Shown here: positions 28,431-37,799 of the stretch, in pieces | How positions within the stretch are numbered: position 1 is the stretch's first letter | Layout: the number at the start of each line of letters is the position of its first letter | Source: Mesorhizobium sp. L2C084A000 | GTDB taxonomy: Bacteria > Pseudomonadota > Alphaproteobacteria > Rhizobiales > Rhizobiaceae | Direction of reading: 5' to 3' | DNA: 64,000 nucleotides | Assembly: GCF_000502875.1 (NCBI RefSeq) | Contig: NZ_AYWX01000003.1 | Location: forward strand, 81,917-145,916 | Translations under genes and position numbers: made by a program | Notes under the pieces: model-generated | What the model was told of the DNA's origin: nothing | Database searches by the model: none | Seen by the model: the letters and a program-made list of their open reading frames with translations, nothing else

Positions 28431-29266
28431 TCAGAAGCTTGCCCGCACCGCCCGGATCGCCTCGGCGATCGACAATTCGCGGCTCTCCTCGACCTCATTG
28501 TCGTCCTCATGATGCCAGGCAGCCGACAGGCAACCATAGGCGATGGCATGATCAAGGACGGCTGGTGGCGTCTGGCCCAGTGTTTTGGCGAAGATCTCGG
28601 CCATATGCGCGATCCGCTCCGGATCGAGGCAAAGCTCGTCCCGGTCGAGCGGGTTGTAGAACATGTTCGCGGCGTCGAAGCCGGGGTCGCCGAGAACGCC
28701 CTTCGGATCGATCGCCAGCCAGCCGCGCGGCCCGTGCAGGATGTTTTCGTGATGCAGGTCGCCGTGCAGGGGCCTGATATCGTGCGGATTGGCCAGCAGT
28801 CGATCGGCGATGATGGCGGCCTCGACATAGAGGCTGTCATGGCCCGAATCGCGGTCGATTGTCGCCTTCTTGAACAGGCTTGAAAACCGTTCCCGGAGCG
28901 GCTGAAGCTCGGGCGGGAAGGGGTCTTTCCCCTGTGAAAATAGTTTCGCCATCACCTCGGCCGCGATTTCGGTGGCGGCGTTGTCGCCCTGTTGGTCGAG
29001 CACCTGCTCCAACAAGGTCTCACCGGCATATTCGAGCAGCATGCTGTGGCCGTCGCGGCCGAGCAGGCGCACCGCGCCTTCGCCGCGTCGCCAGGCGAGA
29101 TAATGCTCGCCGCGCAACTCGTCGGCGACGTCGTCGAAAGGCTTGAGCGCCTTGACGATCGCCGGCGAGCCGTCTGCGCGCAAAACCTGATGCGGCTCGA
29201 AAAGGTCTCGGCAATGAGTTCGGGTGCGCTGACTTTCCAGCGCGCCGGAAAGGCGGGCGTGTCCAT
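28431..29266 (-). pseudogene. Aminoglycoside/hydroxyurea-type phosphotransferase, APH(6)-like, frameshifted
   Basis: The main frame (28431-29183) encodes about 250 residues with the kinase motif PLHGDLHHENIL and the metal motif AIDPKGVLGDPGFDAANMF, as in streptomycin 6-kinases. The expected N-terminus (MDTPAFPARWKVSAPELIAE) is in another frame, starting at ATG 29266, whose A overlaps the TGA of argC (TGATG). The frames join near 29186-29195, where about four bases appear to be missing. Either the gene is broken, it restarts at TTG 29183, or the base calls are wrong. The true substrate is unknown. Confidence 0.7.
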
Positions 29267-30192
29267 CAGAGGCCGAGCATCAGATCCATGTTCTGCACGG
29301 CGGCGCCCGAGGCACCCTTGCCGAGATTGTCGTAGACCGCCAGCAGCAGGGCCTGCGCCCGTTTGTCATTGGCGAAGACATAGACCTTCATCCGGTTGGT
29401 GCCGTTGTAGACCTCGGGATCGATCTCCGGCATGCGCTCCGAATGCGCATAGGGCGCCACCTCGACCACGCCGCCCTTGATAGCGGCGAAATGGTCGGCA
29501 ATCGCCGCATGCAGTTCCGCACCGGTCGGCACATGGTCGAGGCCGCCAAGCTGCAACGGCACGACGGTGATCATGCCTTGCGCGAAATTGCCGACCGCCG
29601 GCTGCATGATCGGATCATGCGACAGCCTGGCATAGGCCCTCAATTCCGGCACGTGCTTGTGCTGAAGGGTGAGGCCGTAGGGCAGGAATTCCGAGGCGTC
29701 CTCGCCCTTGGCGACATAGTCCTCAATCATCGGCCGTCCGCCGCCCGAATAGCCCGAAATGCCGTTGACGGTGATCGGGAAATCCGCCGGCAGCAGGCCT
29801 GATGTGACCAGCGGCCGCAGCGTGGCGATCGGTCCCTGCGGCCAGCAGCCTGGATTGGCGACGCGTTTTGCCGAGGCGATCGCCTTTGCCTGGTCCTTGT
29901 CCATCTCGGCGAAACCATACGCCCAGCCTTCCGCCACGCGATGCGCGGTCGACGCATCGATGACTTTGGTGGTGTCGTTGGCGATCAGCGAGACGCTTTC
30001 CTTCGCCGCGTCGTCGGGCAGGCACAGGATCGCGACATCGGCGGCGTTGAGGAACTCGGCGCGTGCCGCCGTTTCCTTGCGGCGTTCGGTCGGGATGGAA
30101 ATGATCTCCAGATCACTGCGCTCGGTAAGCAGCGCCCTGATCTGCAGGCCTGTGGTGCCGTGTTCGCCGTCGATGAAGATTTTCGGTTTCAT
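29266..30192 (-). CDS. argC: N-acetyl-gamma-glutamyl-phosphate reductase, type 2
   Basis: NADPH-dependent reductase of arginine biosynthesis. The 308-residue length and the N-terminal loop GEHGTTGLQI (instead of GASGYTG) mark the shorter type 2 ArgC. The catalytic Cys116 lies in VANPGCWPQG, and GYSGGGRPMIEDY follows. It sits 30 bases after the agmatinase gene, and its stop touches the start of the frameshifted kinase gene, so the three form one transcript. Confidence 0.95.
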   Translation of the reverse strand: MKPKIFIDGEHGTTGLQIRALLTERSDLEIISIPTERRKETAARAEFLNAADVAILCLPDDAAKESVSLIANDTTKVIDASTAHRVAEGWAYGFAEMDKDQAKAIASAKRVANPGCWPQGPIATLRPLVTSGLLPADFPITVNGISGYSGGGRPMIEDYVAKGEDASEFLPYGLTLQHKHVPELRAYARLSHDPIMQPAVGNFAQGMITVVPLQLGGLDHVPTGAELHAAIADHFAAIKGGVVEVAPYAHSERMPEIDPEVYNGTNRMKVYVFANDKRAQALLLAVYDNLGKGASGAAVQNMDLMLGL

Positions 30193-30222
30193 GGGTTGAT
30201 CAAATTCCTTGGTATTTCAACA

Positions 30223-31230
30223 CTATATGCCCTGACCTTGAATCACTGCGGCACCATTGTGGTTGCCGTTGTTCAACTCTTCAAGCCGGGCCTTTCGCTC
30301 AGCCAGCAGGCCGAGATATTGCATGGCCACCATCGAGCCGGCGATCGCCGTTATATCGGCGTGATCATAGGCCGGCGCAACCTCTACGACATCGGCGCCG
30401 ACAATATCGATCTGGTTGAGCTGGCGCAGCGTTGACAGGATTTTCGCCGAGGACGGTCCGCCGGCGACCGGCGTGCCGGTTCCCGGCGCATAGGCCGGAT
30501 CGAGGCAGTCGATGTCGAAGGTGAGATAGGTCTTCTTGCCGCCGGTGCGGTCAACGATGGCGTAGGCGATATCGGACGCCCGCATCTCCTCGATTTCATG
30601 GCCATGGAGGATCTTGATGCCGAACGTGTCGGGCGCATGAGTTCGGATGCCGATCTGGATCGAGCGGTCGGGATCGATGATGCCTTCCTTGACGGCACGG
30701 CCTACGAAGGATCCGTGATCGATGCGCTTGCCGTCGTCCGGCCAGGTGTCCTGATGGGCGTCGAACTGCACCAAGGCGAGCGGACCATGGATGGCGGCAT
30801 GCGCCTTGAGCAGCGGCCAGGTGACGAAATGATCGCCGCCGAGCGTCAGCAGGAAGGCGCCCGACTTCAGGATCTTGGCCGCTTCACGTTCGATCGTGCC
30901 GGGTGTCTTCTGATGATTGCCCGAATCGAGCAGGCAATCGCCATAGTCGACGACCGCCAGATGCTCGAACAGATCGCGTGAAAACGGATATTGCGGGTCG
31001 TTGTCGAGGATCGCCGAGGCACGGCGGATGGCCTGCGGCCCGAAGCGGGCGCCCGGCCGGTTGGTGACGGCGGCATCGAAGGGAATACCCCATACCACAG
31101 CATCCGCGCCCTTCACGTCCTTGGTGTATTTGCGCCGCATGAACGACAGCGCGCCGGAATAGGTCGGCTCGAACGCGGCGCCCGTTTTGGAACGGGCGGT
31201 GAAGGCGTTGTCGATGTTGTTGTTCGCCAT
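30223..31230 (-). CDS. speB: Agmatinase (ureohydrolase family)
   Basis: Mn-dependent enzyme that would split agmatine into putrescine and urea. The metal motifs are GGDHFVTWP, QFDAHQDTW and TFDIDCLDPAYAPGTGTPVAGG. ATG 31230 is used because AGGA lies just ahead; an extension of 11 codons is possible. The length is 335 residues. The pairing with argC is frequent in rhizobia. Guanidinobutyrase activity in the same family cannot be excluded. Confidence 0.88.
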   Translation of the reverse strand: MANNNIDNAFTARSKTGAAFEPTYSGALSFMRRKYTKDVKGADAVVWGIPFDAAVTNRPGARFGPQAIRRASAILDNDPQYPFSRDLFEHLAVVDYGDCLLDSGNHQKTPGTIEREAAKILKSGAFLLTLGGDHFVTWPLLKAHAAIHGPLALVQFDAHQDTWPDDGKRIDHGSFVGRAVKEGIIDPDRSIQIGIRTHAPDTFGIKILHGHEIEEMRASDIAYAIVDRTGGKKTYLTFDIDCLDPAYAPGTGTPVAGGPSSAKILSTLRQLNQIDIVGADVVEVAPAYDHADITAIAGSMVAMQYLGLLAERKARLEELNNGNHNGAAVIQGQGI

Positions 31231-31353
31231 TACGGATCCTCGTTTTTCATCGGGTTGCAACAACTACAGAACCGGCACGGAAGATGCCAGTCACAGCTTG
31301 GCGAGACGGAATGGCGCTGCCCGAGTGCCACGGCAAGACAGGATTGTATCATC

Positions 31354-32562
31354 ATGACGCAGACCGCGTTTCTCAACCCCACCCGTGCCGCGGCGTCGAC
31401 CCACACCGGCACGGTCGCCGGTGAACGCTTCCTGGTGCTCGATTCGTGGCGTGGCATCTGCGCGCTTCTGGTGGCGCTGTTTCACTTTCCGACCGCTTCG
31501 ACGATTTCGCAAAGCGCCTTCATCGGTTCGTCCTACCTGTTCGTCGATTTCTTCTTCGTCCTTTCCGGCTTCGTCATCGCCAGCAGCTACGGCGATCGGC
31601 TGAACCAGCCGGAACAGGTCGCGCGCTTCGCCCTGGTCCGTTTCGGCCGCATCTACCCGCTGCACCTGCTCATGCTTGCCGCCTTTGCCGGCTTCGAGCT
31701 GCTGCGGCTGATGCTGCCGCAACTGCATGGAACCGGGGCTGCTCCCTTCACCGGCGGCTTCGATCTCAAGAGTTTGCTTGCCAATCTTCTCCTGCTCCAG
31801 GGTGTCGGCTTCGAGGATCAGCTGACCTGGAATGCGCCGAGCTGGAGCATTTCGGCCGAGTTCTTCGCCTATCTCTTGTTTGCCGGCGTGGTCTTCGTCG
31901 CCGGCGCGCGCGCCTGGATATGGTTCGTTGCCGCCGCCGTCACCGCACCGCTGTTCCTGCTCGGCTTCTCGACCCATCATATGGATGTGTCCTTCGATTT
32001 CGGCTTCATCCGCTGCCTGTATGGCTTCTCGCTCGGCGCCTTGCTGGCCTGGTTTCAGCATGATTCCATTGCAGGGGCGCGACAGGTCCTCGCCAGGAGT
32101 GGCCCGCGGATGGCCTGGACCCTTGCCGAGATCGTCATGGTGGCGGTCATCGTGCTTTTCGTCTCGCTGGCGGGCGACAATGATTTTGGCATCGCGGCCC
32201 CCCTGGTGTTCGCGCTGGCGCTGTTTCTGTTCGCCCATGAAGGCGGCTGGATCAGCGCCTTGCTGAGAGCCCCGTTCATGCTGACCCTCGGCGCGCTGTC
32301 CTACTCGATCTACATGGTCCACGTCTTCGTTCAGGCGCGCATGATCAACGTCGCCGGGCTCGTCGAGCGCAAGCTCGGCCTCGGCCTGATCGGCGACTTC
32401 ACGCTGCGCGGCCAGCCTGCCACCGGCTTCGGTGCCGGCTGGATGGGAGCGGTGGCAATCGCCGTCATGCTCGCCGCCACCATTGCCGCCTCCTGGATCA
32501 CTTGGCGCCTCATTGAGATGCCGGCCATGGCGTGGTTCCGCAGGCTCTCAAAACGCATCTGA
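31354..32562 (+). CDS. Acyltransferase 3 family membrane protein
   Basis: A 402-residue polytopic acyltransferase (OafA/ExoZ type). The family start is LDSWRGICALLVALFHF with the catalytic His, then SSYLFVDFFFVLSGFVIASSY and RFGRIYPLHLLML. The protein has about ten membrane segments and no SGNH domain. It would O-acylate a surface glycan using cytoplasmic acyl-CoA. ATG 31354 is chosen with AGGA upstream; the longer open frame overlaps the agmatinase gene. Confidence 0.88.
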   Translation: MTQTAFLNPTRAAASTHTGTVAGERFLVLDSWRGICALLVALFHFPTASTISQSAFIGSSYLFVDFFFVLSGFVIASSYGDRLNQPEQVARFALVRFGRIYPLHLLMLAAFAGFELLRLMLPQLHGTGAAPFTGGFDLKSLLANLLLLQGVGFEDQLTWNAPSWSISAEFFAYLLFAGVVFVAGARAWIWFVAAAVTAPLFLLGFSTHHMDVSFDFGFIRCLYGFSLGALLAWFQHDSIAGARQVLARSGPRMAWTLAEIVMVAVIVLFVSLAGDNDFGIAAPLVFALALFLFAHEGGWISALLRAPFMLTLGALSYSIYMVHVFVQARMINVAGLVERKLGLGLIGDFTLRGQPATGFGAGWMGAVAIAVMLAATIAASWITWRLIEMPAMAWFRRLSKRI

Positions 32563-32659
32563 CGCGCACTCCCCGCGAACAACCGCTAGCCGGCTTCGTT
32601 CACCTGGATGTCACGAGGGTCGCCTATCCCGATTTCGATCCGGCAAGGAGCGATTCTCG

Positions 32660-33718
32660 ATGCGGACCATCTGGCTGAGCCTTCTGTTTTCCTCGGCACT
32701 TGCGGCCTTTTCTGGCCAGTCATTGGCCGGCGAGACCCGCGCCAGGCAGATTCTTGACCGCTTCGAGCACGCCAACCAGTGGCGCGACCACGTCATGGTG
32801 GTCGCGCATCGCGCCGGCAGCATGCAGGCGGGCAAGACGCTCTACGCGGAAAATTCGATTGCCGCCGTGGAGGGGGCGATCGCGATGGGCGCAGAAATCG
32901 TCGAGGTCGATATCAGGCGCTCGAAGGACGGTGAGTTCGTCGTCATGCATGACAGCTGGCTCGACCGCACCACGACCTGCAAGGGCGAGGTGGTCAAATA
33001 CACACTGGCCGAACTGAAGACCTGCAGGCTGGTGATCGAGGGCACCGGCGCCGTCACCAATGAGACGGTTTCGACGCTGCGCGAGATGCTCATGGCAACC
33101 AGGGACAGGATCCTCATCAACCTCGACAACAAGCTCGACGTCGGCGACCTCTCGGGCATGATCGCGGTGGCTCGCGATCTCGGCTTGGCCGAGCAGGTCA
33201 TCGTCAAGGAGAATTTGTGGAACCAGGCCAGGATCACCACGGTTAAGGCCGCCATGGCCGCTATCGGCGGCGGCTTCCAGTTCATGCCGATCATCGCCGA
33301 TGATGCGGTGCGTGATGCCGGCTTCGCCCGGACGGTCGACCATGCCTTTTCGCCGCGCGCGATCGAGCTCATCAACTGGCGGGCAGGCGCCGACACGCTG
33401 ACCGAAGCCGGCGGGCCGCTGTTCAGCACGCGCATGCGCGCGGCCGCGGTCAGGGGCAACTGGCACATCTGGGCCGACACCTACGCCATCGCCAACAAAC
33501 CGGGCGGCTTCCTGGCGGGCGGCCGCGGTGACGAACTGGCCATACAGGCCAGCCTGCCGCGCGAAGCCTGGGGTTTCTGGGCCGATCGCGGCGCCACCAT
33601 CATCCAGACCGACGAGCCGAAGGCGGCCATCGGCTGGCTGGCGGCGAATGGTTTTCGCGTGCCCTATGCGGACGAGGCGCGGCCCGTTGAGCCGGCGAAT
33701 ACGGCCAGTATCAATTAG
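32660..33718 (+). CDS. Exported glycerophosphodiester phosphodiesterase
   Basis: A 353-residue GDPD-family hydrolase with a signal peptide (MRTIWLSLLFSSALAAFSGQSLAG). The catalytic region has VAHRAGSMQAGKTLYAENSIAAVEGAIAMGAEIVEVDIRRSKDGEFVVMHDSWLDRTT, containing the HR, E-D and HD residues of the family. It would cleave glycerophosphodiesters in the periplasm. The insert between HR and EN is longer than in GlpQ, so the substrate may differ. The start is ATG 32660 with AAGGAG upstream. Confidence 0.85.
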   Translation: MRTIWLSLLFSSALAAFSGQSLAGETRARQILDRFEHANQWRDHVMVVAHRAGSMQAGKTLYAENSIAAVEGAIAMGAEIVEVDIRRSKDGEFVVMHDSWLDRTTTCKGEVVKYTLAELKTCRLVIEGTGAVTNETVSTLREMLMATRDRILINLDNKLDVGDLSGMIAVARDLGLAEQVIVKENLWNQARITTVKAAMAAIGGGFQFMPIIADDAVRDAGFARTVDHAFSPRAIELINWRAGADTLTEAGGPLFSTRMRAAAVRGNWHIWADTYAIANKPGGFLAGGRGDELAIQASLPREAWGFWADRGATIIQTDEPKAAIGWLAANGFRVPYADEARPVEPANTASIN

Positions 33719-33760
33719 CAATCCGATGCTGGCGCAGTCACCCCACCTTGGGAACGCCGG

Positions 33761-33938
33761 CGCCATCACCCCACCCGGCGCTGCGCGCCGACCTCCCCAT
33801 CGAGGGGAGGTAGGAGGTCGCGGCTATTTTCGATCCGCCGGGGGCCTGCACGACCAGGTAGTAGTCTGGATGTAAAGCGCGGCGCCCCACCTCCCCTTGA
33901 TGGGGAGGTCGGCGCGAAGCGGGCGGGGTTACTGCCGA
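33761..33938. repeat. Pair of inverted RIME-like units
   Basis: The unit around 33761-33812 (CGCGCCGACCTCCCCATCGA) recurs in the opposite orientation at 33885-33938. Each unit has its own small hairpin CCTCCCC/GGGGAGG. Related single units occur at 35877-35963 and 41797-41856. Confidence 0.65.
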
Positions 33939-33943
33939 GCCCT

Positions 33944-33968
33944 AAAAAGGCCGTCCGAAGACGGCCTT
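33944..33968 (-). terminator. Terminator of the aldo/keto reductase gene
   Basis: Stem AAGGCCGTC / GACGGCCTT with a CGAA loop. On the minus strand it is followed by a T run (complement of the A run at 33944-33948). It lies 32 bases beyond the reductase stop. Confidence 0.85.
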
Positions 33969-33999
33969 AGCTTCCATAGCTGCATGCAGGTCCTGCGCC

Positions 34000-34872
34000 T
34001 CAAGCCGCCGTCGCCATCCCATCCAACTCTCCCAGCACATCATCTGAAAGTACCAGTTCGGCAGCCGCGAGGTTCTCCCTGAGATGCCCGACCGACGATG
34101 TACCGGGGATCAACAGGATGTTGGGCGCGCGGCGCAGCAGCCAGGCGAGCGCAACCTGCATTGGCGTGGCGCCGAGGCGCGTTGCGACGTCCGACAGGGT
34201 GGAGGATTGCAGCGGGTTGAAGCCGCCGAGCGGGAAGAACGGCACATAGGCAATGCCGTCGCGGGCAAGATCGTCGATCAGGGCGTCGTCGCCGCGATGC
34301 GCAAGATTGTACTGGTTCTGCACGCAGACGATCTCGGCGATCCCGCGTCCTTGCGCGATCTGGGCCGGCGTCACGTTGCTCAATCCTATGTGCCTGACCA
34401 GGCCCTGTTGTTGAAGCTCGGCCAGCACGGTGAGCGGCGCTTCGATCGATCCCTCGGCTGGACCATGGGTATCGAACATGATGCGTAGGTTGACGACGTC
34501 GAGCACATCGAGCCCGAGATTGCTGAGATTGTCATGCACCGCCTGGGTCAGCGCTTCGGCAGAAAAGGCCGGCAACCACGATCCATCCGCGCCGCGCCGG
34601 GCGCCGGTCTTGGTGACGATGACGAGATCGTCAGGGTAGGGCGCCAGCGCTTCGCGGATCAAAAGGTTGGTGACGTGCGGGCCATAGAAGTCGCTGGTGT
34701 CGATATGGTCGATCCCCTGCGCAATCGCCTCGCGCAGCACGGCCAATGCCGCGTCATGGTCCCTAGGCGGTCCGAAAACGCCGGGACCGGCGAGCTGCAT
34801 GGCGCCGTAGCCGAGCCGCTTCACGGTATGACTGCCGAGCTTAAAGGTGCCGGATTGTTGGATGTTGGACAT
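34000..34872 (-). CDS. Aldo/keto reductase
   Basis: A 290-residue NADPH-type oxidoreductase with a TIM-barrel. It shows LGYGAMQLAGPGVFG, the catalytic DTSDFYGPHVTNLLIREAL (Asp and Tyr), VIVTKTG and LIPGTSSVGHLRENL for cofactor binding. ATG 34872 has a strong AAGGAG 8 bases ahead; the longer open frame crosses the LysR gene and is discarded. It is divergent from a LysR regulator 91 bases away that probably controls it. The substrate is unknown. Confidence 0.9.
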   Translation of the reverse strand: MSNIQQSGTFKLGSHTVKRLGYGAMQLAGPGVFGPPRDHDAALAVLREAIAQGIDHIDTSDFYGPHVTNLLIREALAPYPDDLVIVTKTGARRGADGSWLPAFSAEALTQAVHDNLSNLGLDVLDVVNLRIMFDTHGPAEGSIEAPLTVLAELQQQGLVRHIGLSNVTPAQIAQGRGIAEIVCVQNQYNLAHRGDDALIDDLARDGIAYVPFFPLGGFNPLQSSTLSDVATRLGATPMQVALAWLLRRAPNILLIPGTSSVGHLRENLAAAELVLSDDVLGELDGMATAA

Positions 34873-34963
34873 GATTGATCTCCTTTGAGGAGGCAGAGAT
34901 AGGCGCTGCCCAACCTCGTGATAATCCGGTACAATCCACACAGGCCGTGCGGAATGGCGAACA

Positions 34964-35863
34964 ATGATGGACCTCAGCGATCTGAACGCCTTCGTGGCGG
35001 TGGCGCGCGCCGGCGGTTTTCGCGATGGCGCGCGTGCGAGCGGCGGCAGCGCCTCCGGGTTGAGTGAGGCGGTGCGTCGCCTGGAAGTGCAGCTTGGCGT
35101 CAGGTTGTTCAATCGCACGACGCGCAGCGTTGTTCCCACCGAGGCGGGCCTCAGCCTGCTGGAGCGGCTCGGCCCGGCGCTGTCGGAGGTGGAGGCGGCG
35201 CTGGACGTGGTGAACGGCTTTCGCGACAGGCCGGCGGGCTCGCTGCGTCTCAATGTGCCGGTCAGCGCCGCGCGGTTGATCTTGCCCGATATCGTGCCGG
35301 GTTTCCTCGCCGCCTATCCCGGCATCCGGCTGGAGGTGATCGCCGATGAGAACTTCGTCGATGTGCTGGCGGCCGGGTGCGACGCCGGCATCCGCTATGA
35401 CGAGCGGCTGGAGCAGGACATGATCGCGGTGCCGATCGGACCGCGCGTGCAGCGCTTCGCCACCGCCGCCAGCCCTGCCTATCTTGCTCGCCATGGGCGA
35501 CCGCAACACCCGAGCGATCTGCTTGGCCACTCTTGCGTGCGCGGGCGCTTTGCCAGCGGTGCGATGCTGCCCTGGGAGTTCGAGCGCGACGGTGAGGTGG
35601 TGCGGGTCGATCCGACAGGGCCGCTGATCGTGCGCATCGGCGGCGCGACCGATCTTGCCGTCGATACGGCCATCGCGGGCACAGGCATCATCGGCCTCTT
35701 CGAGGGCTGGCTTCGCCCTTACTTCGAAAGCGGCGCGCTTGAGCCCATTCTCGAACCGTGGTGGCCGAGTTTTCCCGGACCGTTCCTCTATTATCCCGGC
35801 CGGCGCCTGGTTCCGGCCCCGCTGCGGGCGTTCATCGACTATATCAAGGGCGGCAAGGCCTGA
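34964..35863 (+). CDS. LysR-family transcriptional regulator
   Basis: A 299-residue regulator with an N-terminal HTH (LNAFVAVARAGGFRDGARASGGSASGLSEAVRRLEVQLGVRLFNRTTRSVVPTEAG) and a PBP2-type effector domain from about residue 90. It belongs to the CrgA/YafC-like group often found divergent from oxidoreductase genes. The 91-base gap to the aldo/keto reductase gene should contain the shared operator. ATG 34964 and ATG 34967 are both possible starts. Confidence 0.9.
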   Translation: MMDLSDLNAFVAVARAGGFRDGARASGGSASGLSEAVRRLEVQLGVRLFNRTTRSVVPTEAGLSLLERLGPALSEVEAALDVVNGFRDRPAGSLRLNVPVSAARLILPDIVPGFLAAYPGIRLEVIADENFVDVLAAGCDAGIRYDERLEQDMIAVPIGPRVQRFATAASPAYLARHGRPQHPSDLLGHSCVRGRFASGAMLPWEFERDGEVVRVDPTGPLIVRIGGATDLAVDTAIAGTGIIGLFEGWLRPYFESGALEPILEPWWPSFPGPFLYYPGRRLVPAPLRAFIDYIKGGKA

Positions 35864-35876
35864 CCTGTTTTGTGAC

Positions 35877-35963
35877 GGCGCCATCACCCCACCGGCACTA
35901 CGCGCCGACCTGCCCGTCGAGGGGAGGTCGCGCCGCAGGCGCGGATGGGGTGACTGCCGAGCC
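35877..35963. repeat. RIME-like repeat unit
   Basis: CGCCATCACCCCACC...CGCGCCGACCTGCCCGTCGAGGGGAGGT and GATGGGGTGACTGCCGAGCC repeat the composition of the units at 33761-33938. It lies between the LysR gene and the rpsI terminator. Confidence 0.55.
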
Positions 35964-35967
35964 GCAA

Positions 35968-35995
35968 ACAAAAAGGCCGCCCGGAGGCGGCCTTT
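35968..35995. terminator. Bidirectional terminator after rpsI and the LysR gene
   Basis: Ten-base stem AAAGGCCGCC / GGCGGCCTTT with a CGGA loop, flanked by A residues on the left and T residues on the right, between convergent genes. Confidence 0.85.
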
Positions 35996-36019
35996 CGATG
36001 GTCTGAAGCTGCGGAGCGT

Positions 36020-36502
36020 TTAGCGCTTCGAGAACTGGAACGAACGACGGGCCTTCGCCTTGCCGTACTTCTTGCGCTCGACGACGCGGCTGTCGCGGGT
36101 CAGGAAGCCGCCCTTCTTGAGCACGGCGCGCAGCGTCGGCTCGTAGTAGGTCAGCGCCTTGGAGATACCGTGACGCACGGCGCCAGCCTGGCCGGAGAGA
36201 CCGCCGCCGACAACTGTCGCGACGATGTCGTACTGCCCGGCGCGGTTGGAGGCGATGATCGGCTGGTTGAGGATCATCTGCAGGACCGGACGCGCGAAAT
36301 AGGTCGCGAATTCCTTGTCGTTGACGATGATCTTGCCGGAACCCGGCTTCACCCAGACGCGCGCAATGGCGTTCTTGCGCTTGCCGGTGGCATAGGCGCG
36401 GCCCGACTTGTCGAGCTTCTGGACGTGGACGGGGGCCGCCGGCTGGGTATTGGTGTTGCCGGTGGCGGCGCCCAGTTCTGCGAGCGAGGAAAGCTCAGCC
36501 AT
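36020..36502 (-). CDS. rpsI: 30S ribosomal protein S9
   Basis: A 160-residue ribosomal protein. The conserved core is [32 protein letters not shown] and the C-terminus is [24 protein letters not shown], whose basic tail reaches the P-site tRNA. The roughly 30-residue N-terminal extension ([34 protein letters not shown]) is normal for alphaproteobacteria. It follows rplM with one base between the genes. Confidence 0.98.
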   Translation of the reverse strand: MAELSSLAELGAATGNTNTQPAAPVHVQKLDKSGRAYATGKRKNAIARVWVKPGSGKIIVNDKEFATYFARPVLQMILNQPIIASNRAGQYDIVATVVGGGLSGQAGAVRHGISKALTYYEPTLRAVLKKGGFLTRDSRVVERKKYGKAKARRSFQFSKR

Positions 36503-36503
36503 C

Positions 36504-36968
36504 TTATGCGACCTTCTTGTTCTTGGCGTTCAGCTTGGCCACGTCGAGCACGACGGGCTGCTGGGCGACATGCGGATGCTCGGCACCTGCATAGACGCGC
36601 AGGTTCTTCATCTGGCGACGGCCGAGCGGGCCACGCGGGACCATGCGCTCAACGGCCTTCTCGACGACACGCTCGGGGAAACGACCCTCGAGCAGCTGGC
36701 GCGCGGTGCGCTCCTTGATGCCGCCTGGGTGGCCGGTGTGCCAGTAATAGACCTTGTCGGTGAACTTCTTGCCGGTGAACACCACCTTGTCGGCATTGAT
36801 GACGATGACGTTGTCGCCGTCGTCGACATGCGGGGTGAAGGTCGGCTTGTGCTTGCCGCGAAGATGATTGGCGATGACGGTGGCCAGACGACCGACGACG
36901 AGACCTTCGGCGTCGATCAGGATCCACTTCTTCACCACATCCGCAGGCTTCTGCGAAAAGGTTGTCAT
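36504..36968 (-). CDS. rplM: 50S ribosomal protein L13
   Basis: A 154-residue early-assembly protein of the large subunit. It shows [66 protein letters not shown] and [23 protein letters not shown]. It is the first gene of the rplM-rpsI operon, which has a clear promoter about 125 bases upstream. Confidence 0.98.
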   Translation of the reverse strand: MTTFSQKPADVVKKWILIDAEGLVVGRLATVIANHLRGKHKPTFTPHVDDGDNVIVINADKVVFTGKKFTDKVYYWHTGHPGGIKERTARQLLEGRFPERVVEKAVERMVPRGPLGRRQMKNLRVYAGAEHPHVAQQPVVLDVAKLNAKNKKVA

Positions 36969-37093
36969 GTTTTCTGCTCTCGGTTCTGACCTTCACGAGG
37001 GAAGGCGTTTCTTGTTGCTTGGATTGTCGGAAGGACGCTGCCCGCCGCCAATAACAAAACGGCGGCCTTTGCGGGCCGCTGCTTCGTGATGGG

Positions 37094-37122
37094 CTTATAG
37101 GCGAGGGTGTTTGTGGCGTCAA
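37094..37122 (-). promoter_or_regulatory. Promoter of rplM-rpsI
   Basis: On the minus strand TTGACG (37122-37117) and TATAAG (37099-37094) are separated by 17 bases, a near-consensus sigma-70 promoter. The leader to the rplM start is about 120 bases and GC-rich. Confidence 0.7.
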
Positions 37123-37184
37123 GGTGCACGAAACGGTGGATAGCAGGTAAAGTACTGCAAAAACAATAGTTTAGTTAAAAGGTA

Positions 37185-37649
37185 TTATTTTACCACATCG
37201 CCATTTCGCTTTGGCGGGATCGAATAGGTGCCGGTGGCGTGCGCCACAGTGTGCCGGTCCGGGCCGGCGACGATGTCGATGTCGAACACCATCAGGCTCT
37301 TTCCGAGCTTCAGGATGCGGCAATGGCCATCGATCGGTCCGGCCTCGGCCTTGCGCACGAAATTGATGTCGAGGTTGACGGTAACGGAAAGCGCATCCGG
37401 CCCGGCATGGCTGAGCACGCAGACGTAGCCGCCAATGTCGGCCAGCGTGAACAGCGAAGGGCCGGATACGGTGCCGCCCGGACGCAAGTGCCGCTCGCCG
37501 GCGTTGAGCCGCACGGTGCAGCCGCCGGGGAACACGTCGATCGCCTCGAAATATTTGAACTGCTCATTGAGCTGCGGATAGACGGTCTCCAGCAGCGCAT
37601 TGACTTGTTGCGCGGTCAGCACCGGCTTCAAATTGGTTTGGGCGGGCAT
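37185..37649 (-). CDS. PaaI-family hotdog thioesterase
   Basis: A 154-residue acyl-CoA thioesterase-like protein. The hotdog core has NAGERHLRPGGTVSGPSLFTLADIGGYVCVL, where Gly/Ser and Asp sit on the central helix, then LSVTVNLDINFVRKAEAGPIDGHCRILKLGKSLMVFDIDI. It is divergent from the crotonase-family gene at 37800, which suggests both act on CoA thioesters. The substrate is unknown. Confidence 0.82.
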   Translation of the reverse strand: MPAQTNLKPVLTAQQVNALLETVYPQLNEQFKYFEAIDVFPGGCTVRLNAGERHLRPGGTVSGPSLFTLADIGGYVCVLSHAGPDALSVTVNLDINFVRKAEAGPIDGHCRILKLGKSLMVFDIDIVAGPDRHTVAHATGTYSIPPKRNGDVVK

Positions 37650-37799
37650 GTCGGTCTCTCGTTTTTGGCCTACCTGTATGGGCGCGGCGCGGCATTTCTG
37701 ACAATCTTCGTCCCCTGGTGCAAGCGATCGGTGTTGGACGAAACCTGATCCGGTATTAGATACTCTGGCAGCCCCAGCGGAATCGCGGAGACCTTATCC

